From Flavobacteriaceae bacterium UBA3356 (GTDB taxonomy: Bacteria > Bacteroidota > Bacteroidia > Flavobacteriales > Flavobacteriaceae), in the NCBI GenBank assembly GCA_002360635.1, contig DEQW01000001.1:684036-748035 (forward strand): DNA of 64,000 nucleotides, written 5' to 3'. Numbering within the stretch: the stretch's first letter is position 1; every line of letters starts with the position of its first letter. Under the pieces are notes generated by a model that saw only the letters and a program-made list of their open reading frames with translations, had not been told where the DNA came from and did no database searches. The position numbers were made by a program, and so were the translations under genes. Of the stretch, positions 61,055 to 64,000 are shown one piece after another.

Positions 61055-62071
61055 TTGAATAACGATAAAGTGCTGATTACTGGAGGAGCAGGATTTATTG
61101 GGTCAATTTTTACCCAGTATTACCTTACCAACACAAGTGACGAAATTTTTGTGCTTGACAAGCTTACTTATGCTGGAAATTTAAAAAATTTGGAGCCTGT
61201 TTCGCAGCTTCCAAACTATCATTTTATCAAAGGGGATATTTGTAATGAAAATTTTCTGAAATCACTTTTTGAAAAACACCAATTTCAAAAAGTAGTTCAT
61301 TTTGCGGCAGAATCACATGTGGATAACTCCATTACTGGTCCAGCTGCTTTTATTGAAACTAACATAAATGGCACGTTTAACTTGTTGCACCAAGCTTATG
61401 TTACCTGGATGGATGGACCAAACAAGTTAAAAGAACCCTTTAAAAATACCCGTTTTCTTCATGTCTCAACCGACGAGGTATATGGAACCTTAGGCAAAAC
61501 AGGGTTGTTCACAGAGAAAACACCCTACGCACCAAATAGCCCGTACAGTGCATCAAAAGCATCGTCAGATTTTATCGTACGTAGCTATTTCCATACCTAC
61601 GGAATGCCGGTAGTGACCACCAATTGCTCCAATAATTACGGTCCCAACCAGCATAAAGAGAAGTTAATCCCAACCATCATTAGGAAAGCGATCTCGAGCA
61701 AACCTATCCCTATTTATGGCGACGGAAAAAACATACGCGATTGGCTATATGTAGAAGATCATTGTAAAGGCATTAAATTGGTCTTGGAAAATGGTACATT
61801 GGGCGAAACTTATAACATTGGTGGGCGAAATGAAAGGGAAAACCTATACATCGCACATACAATTTGTGATATTTTAGACGACTTGAAACCAAAGGATGTT
61901 TCCTATAAAGAACAAATTACTTTTGTAACCGATAGACCGGGACATGATTTTAGGTATGCCATCGATGCTTCAAAAATTGAAAATGAATTGGGTTGGAAAG
62001 CAGAAGAAAATTTTGAAAGTGGCATAAAAAAGACCATTCAATGGTATTTAAACAATACAGATAGATTATGA
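61055..62071 (+). CDS. rfbB: dTDP-glucose 4,6-dehydratase
   Basis: First step after dTDP-glucose toward dTDP-L-rhamnose. The start is TTG at 61055 (reading NNDKVLITGGAGFIGSIFTQYYL); no ATG lies before the NAD motif. The 338 residues have GGAGFIGS, FAAESHVDNSI, the STDEVYGTLG acid motif, the catalytic YSASKASSD (Tyr-x3-Lys) and NNYGPNQHKEKLIPT. The gene overlaps rfbA by 4 bp (ATGA). Confidence 0.95.
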   Translation: MNNDKVLITGGAGFIGSIFTQYYLTNTSDEIFVLDKLTYAGNLKNLEPVSQLPNYHFIKGDICNENFLKSLFEKHQFQKVVHFAAESHVDNSITGPAAFIETNINGTFNLLHQAYVTWMDGPNKLKEPFKNTRFLHVSTDEVYGTLGKTGLFTEKTPYAPNSPYSASKASSDFIVRSYFHTYGMPVVTTNCSNNYGPNQHKEKLIPTIIRKAISSKPIPIYGDGKNIRDWLYVEDHCKGIKLVLENGTLGETYNIGGRNERENLYIAHTICDILDDLKPKDVSYKEQITFVTDRPGHDFRYAIDASKIENELGWKAEENFESGIKKTIQWYLNNTDRL

Positions 62072-62925
62072 AAGGAATTATATTGGCAGGAGGTTCGGGC
62101 ACACGATTACATCCATTAACACTTGCGGTAAGCAAACAGTTAATGCCGGTTTATGATAAACCCATGATTTACTATCCTTTGTCAACCCTTATGCACGCAG
62201 GAATACGTGAAATATTAATTATTTCGACCCCTGAAGATCTGCCCTTGTTTGTAAAGTTATTGGGCGATGGTTCAAAATACGGCTGTGATTTCCGTTATGC
62301 TGTACAAGATGAACCCAATGGACTTGCTGAAGCATTTATAATAGGAAAAGAGTTTATAGGAAAAGATAAAGTAGCATTAATATTAGGGGATAATATTTTT
62401 TACGGAAGTGGATTAAAAGAATTGCTTCAATCCAACAACAACCCCGATGGCGGTATTATTTACGCTTATCACGTGCATGACCCCGAACGCTATGGAGTGG
62501 TAGAGTTTGATGATAACGGGAAAGCTTTATCCATAGAAGAAAAACCTAAAAAACCAAAATCCAATTATGCCGTTCCGGGAATTTATTTTTACGATAACAG
62601 CGTAGTGGATATTGCTGAAAACATAGAGCCCAGCCACCGTGGAGAGCTCGAAATAACCGATGTAAACAATGCTTACCTAAACCAAGGAAAATTAAGCGTA
62701 AGCATTTTAGATAAAGGCACAGCTTGGTTAGACACCGGGACTTTTGCTTCTTTAATGCAAGCTGCTCAATTTGTGGAGGTGATCGAAGAACGTCAAGGGT
62801 TAAAAATTGGCGCCATTGAAGAAGCAGCTTACGAAATGGGATACATTGATAAAAAACAATTGGAAAAACTTGCCCAACCCTTGTTAAAAAGCGGCTACGG
62901 AAACCATTTAATGCAACTGGACTAA
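62068..62925 (+). CDS. rfbA: Glucose-1-phosphate thymidylyltransferase
   Basis: Makes dTDP-glucose from glucose-1-phosphate and dTTP. The 285 residues start KGIILAGGSGTRLHPLTLAVSKQLMPVYDKPMIYYPLSTLMHAGI, the nucleotide-binding signature, followed by LILGDNIFYGSGL, VVEFDDNGKALSIEEKPKKPKSNYAVPGIYFYD and GTAWLDTGTF. It starts within the end of rfbB (ATGA overlap) and is followed by rfbC after 1 bp. Confidence 0.96.
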   Translation: MKGIILAGGSGTRLHPLTLAVSKQLMPVYDKPMIYYPLSTLMHAGIREILIISTPEDLPLFVKLLGDGSKYGCDFRYAVQDEPNGLAEAFIIGKEFIGKDKVALILGDNIFYGSGLKELLQSNNNPDGGIIYAYHVHDPERYGVVEFDDNGKALSIEEKPKKPKSNYAVPGIYFYDNSVVDIAENIEPSHRGELEITDVNNAYLNQGKLSVSILDKGTAWLDTGTFASLMQAAQFVEVIEERQGLKIGAIEEAAYEMGYIDKKQLEKLAQPLLKSGYGNHLMQLD

Positions 62926-62926
62926 T

Positions 62927-63472
62927 TTGGAACTACAACAAACAACATTAAAAGACTGCTTCATTTTAAAGCCTCGTATTTTTCAAGATGAAAGGGGTTT
63001 TTTCTCTGAAACATATAATAAACAGACATTCAAAAAAGTGACAGGGCTTGAAATTGATTTTGTTCAAGACAATCAGTCTATTTCCACGTATGGTGTGTTA
63101 AGAGGACTTCACTTTCAACGTGGACCTATGGCGCAAAGCAAATTGGTTAGGGTGGTAAAAGGCAAAGTGCTCGATATTATTGTTGATATTAGAAAAAATT
63201 CGGAAACTTTCGGAAAACACATCAGCGTACTACTTGACGATGTAGAGCAAAAACAACTATTTGTTCCTAGAGGTTTCGCACACGGTTTTATCACACTTTC
63301 TGAAACTTCTGTCTTTGCCTATAAATGTGATAATTTTTATGATAAAACTTCAGAAGGAGGAATTATCTATAATGACGCAACCTTAGGGCTAGATTGGCAT
63401 CTGCCTAAAGAGGAGTTGATCATTTCAGAAAAAGATAAACAACTTCCCGCGTTTAAGGAAGCGATTTTATGA
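62927..63472 (+). CDS. rfbC: dTDP-4-dehydrorhamnose 3,5-epimerase
   Basis: Double epimerisation step to dTDP-4-keto-L-rhamnose. The 181 residues start at TTG 62927; the next ATG lies too far inside (beyond the first strand). Family markers are RIFQDERGFFSETYN, FVQDNQSISTYGVLRGLHFQRGP (catalytic His in RGLHFQ), VRVVKGKVLDIIVDIRKNSETFG and FVPRGFAHGFITLSE. It overlaps rfbD by 4 bp (ATGA). Confidence 0.95.
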   Translation: MELQQTTLKDCFILKPRIFQDERGFFSETYNKQTFKKVTGLEIDFVQDNQSISTYGVLRGLHFQRGPMAQSKLVRVVKGKVLDIIVDIRKNSETFGKHISVLLDDVEQKQLFVPRGFAHGFITLSETSVFAYKCDNFYDKTSEGGIIYNDATLGLDWHLPKEELIISEKDKQLPAFKEAIL

Positions 63473-64000
63473 CAAGCGTATTAGTAACAGGTGCAAACGG
63501 ACAATTGGGAAGGTGTTTACAAGATGCTTCAGAAAAATACCCACAACTAAGTTTTTTCTTTGCTTCGCGAAACCAACTTGATATTGAAAATCAGGAAGCG
63601 GTTACCGCTCTTTTTTCAGAAAAAAAATTCGATTACTGCATCAATACCGCAGCCTATACCAATGTTGAAAAAGCTGAAAGTGAACAAAAAAAAGCGTTTA
63701 ACAGCAATGCCAAAGCAGTAAAACACTTAGCATTGGCCTGTAAGGACGCCAAAACTACCTTATTGCACATTTCGACAGATTATGTTTTTGACGGAAAGAA
63801 AACAACACCTTATTTAGAGACCGATGCCACTAATCCGATTAACGAGTACGGTGCTTCAAAATTGAAAGGGGAACAGTATATTCAAGAGGGTTGCAAAAAG
63901 TATTTCATATTCAGAACCTCATGGCTATATTCTACCTACGGGCATAATTTTTTAAATTCCATCCTTAAGTTTGCCAAAGAGCGAAAAGAAATAACTATCA
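63469..64000 (+). CDS. rfbD: dTDP-4-dehydrorhamnose reductase, cut by window end
   Basis: Last step of dTDP-L-rhamnose synthesis. The ATG at 63469 overlaps the rfbC stop by 4 bp. The 177 visible residues show the NAD(P) motif VLVTGANGQLGRCLQ, TAAYTNVEKAESEQ, LHISTDYVFDG, then the catalytic YGASKLKGE (Tyr-x3-Lys) and FIFRTSWLYS. The rest lies beyond the window. The order B-A-C-D with overlapping junctions makes a tight operon. Confidence 0.93.
   Translation, partial: MTSVLVTGANGQLGRCLQDASEKYPQLSFFFASRNQLDIENQEAVTALFSEKKFDYCINTAAYTNVEKAESEQKKAFNSNAKAVKHLALACKDAKTTLLHISTDYVFDGKKTTPYLETDATNPINEYGASKLKGEQYIQEGCKKYFIFRTSWLYSTYGHNFLNSILKFAKERKEITI

Noticed and set aside
1..64000. CRISPR arrays, IS elements, rRNA operons
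   Set aside because: No regularly spaced repeats, transposase-like proteins or rRNA-like sequence were seen on either strand.

Overview
The window comes from a low-GC marine-type member of the Flavobacteriaceae (Bacteroidota). Evidence: many promoters carry the Bacteroidota -7 box TAnnTTTG rather than a sigma70 -10 box, there is almost no Shine-Dalgarno signal, one secreted protein ends in a type IX secretion (T9SS) sorting domain, and several families are largely restricted to the phylum (DUF4175, DUF4837, DUF2807, a PID-CTERM-like mini protein, OMP_b-brl_3 receptors, the mnmG-flanking parS arrangement). Nearly all of it is ordinary core chromosome; no prophage, transposase, CRISPR array or rRNA operon is visible. 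Layout. 1-5.7 kb (minus strand): end of a FAD amine oxidase-like gene, then pdxA, DUF177(YceD)-rpmF, fabH, accB, accC, i.e. the lipid-initiation cluster, without the plsX often found in it. 5.7-12.6 kb: ribE, a PID-CTERM-like mini protein, tRNA-CAU, methylmalonyl-CoA epimerase, rbfA plus an ABC permease, dusB and a large outer-membrane receptor. 12.8-22.8 kb: lepA, a small Cys-rich lipoprotein, a cation/proton antiporter with an RCK domain, a metallo-hydrolase, an S8 protease lipoprotein, an M1 peptidase, rnpA and a DUF4349 lipoprotein. 22.77-24.5 kb is the one accessory-looking patch: two unrecognised secreted proteins and a DinB-fold protein, with a vestigial second copy of the DUF4349 3' end and an attC-like hairpin between them. 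24.7-30.3 kb: S41 protease, sterol-desaturase-family enzyme, small proteins, a CDF metal transporter, rpiB, then a 530-bp AT-rich gene-free stretch rich in GTTAAC motifs. 30.4-42.6 kb: rnr, DUF2807, LysE, tRNA-Cys, folB, glnS, a YtxH/holin-like envelope trio, an SPFH protein, a beta-barrel protein, gltX, and a frameshifted T9SS cargo gene. 42.7-56.8 kb: a HTH plus membrane-protein pair, DUF4175, ybeY, mnmG flanked on both sides by parS-like palindromes, a methyltransferase, holB, pgk, a LysM lytic transglycosylase, DUF4837, tatA and an M23 peptidase. 56.8-64 kb: a GH3-family enzyme, a phosphorylase-like protein, a Wzz-like protein and rmlBACD for dTDP-rhamnose, the probable start of a surface-polysaccharide locus cut by the window end. 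Working interpretation. Two near-perfect parS sites, the origin-associated genes rnpA and mnmG, and the motif-rich 29.6-30.1 kb gap with divergent flanking genes together suggest that the window lies in the replication-origin domain. This is an inference from motifs and gene content; GC skew was not computed. The other noteworthy items are small: a family of palindromic dispersed repeats (one seated in the loop of a terminator), the DUF4349 tail duplication with the attC-like hairpin, the T9SS signal-peptide frameshift, and apparent leaderless promoters.
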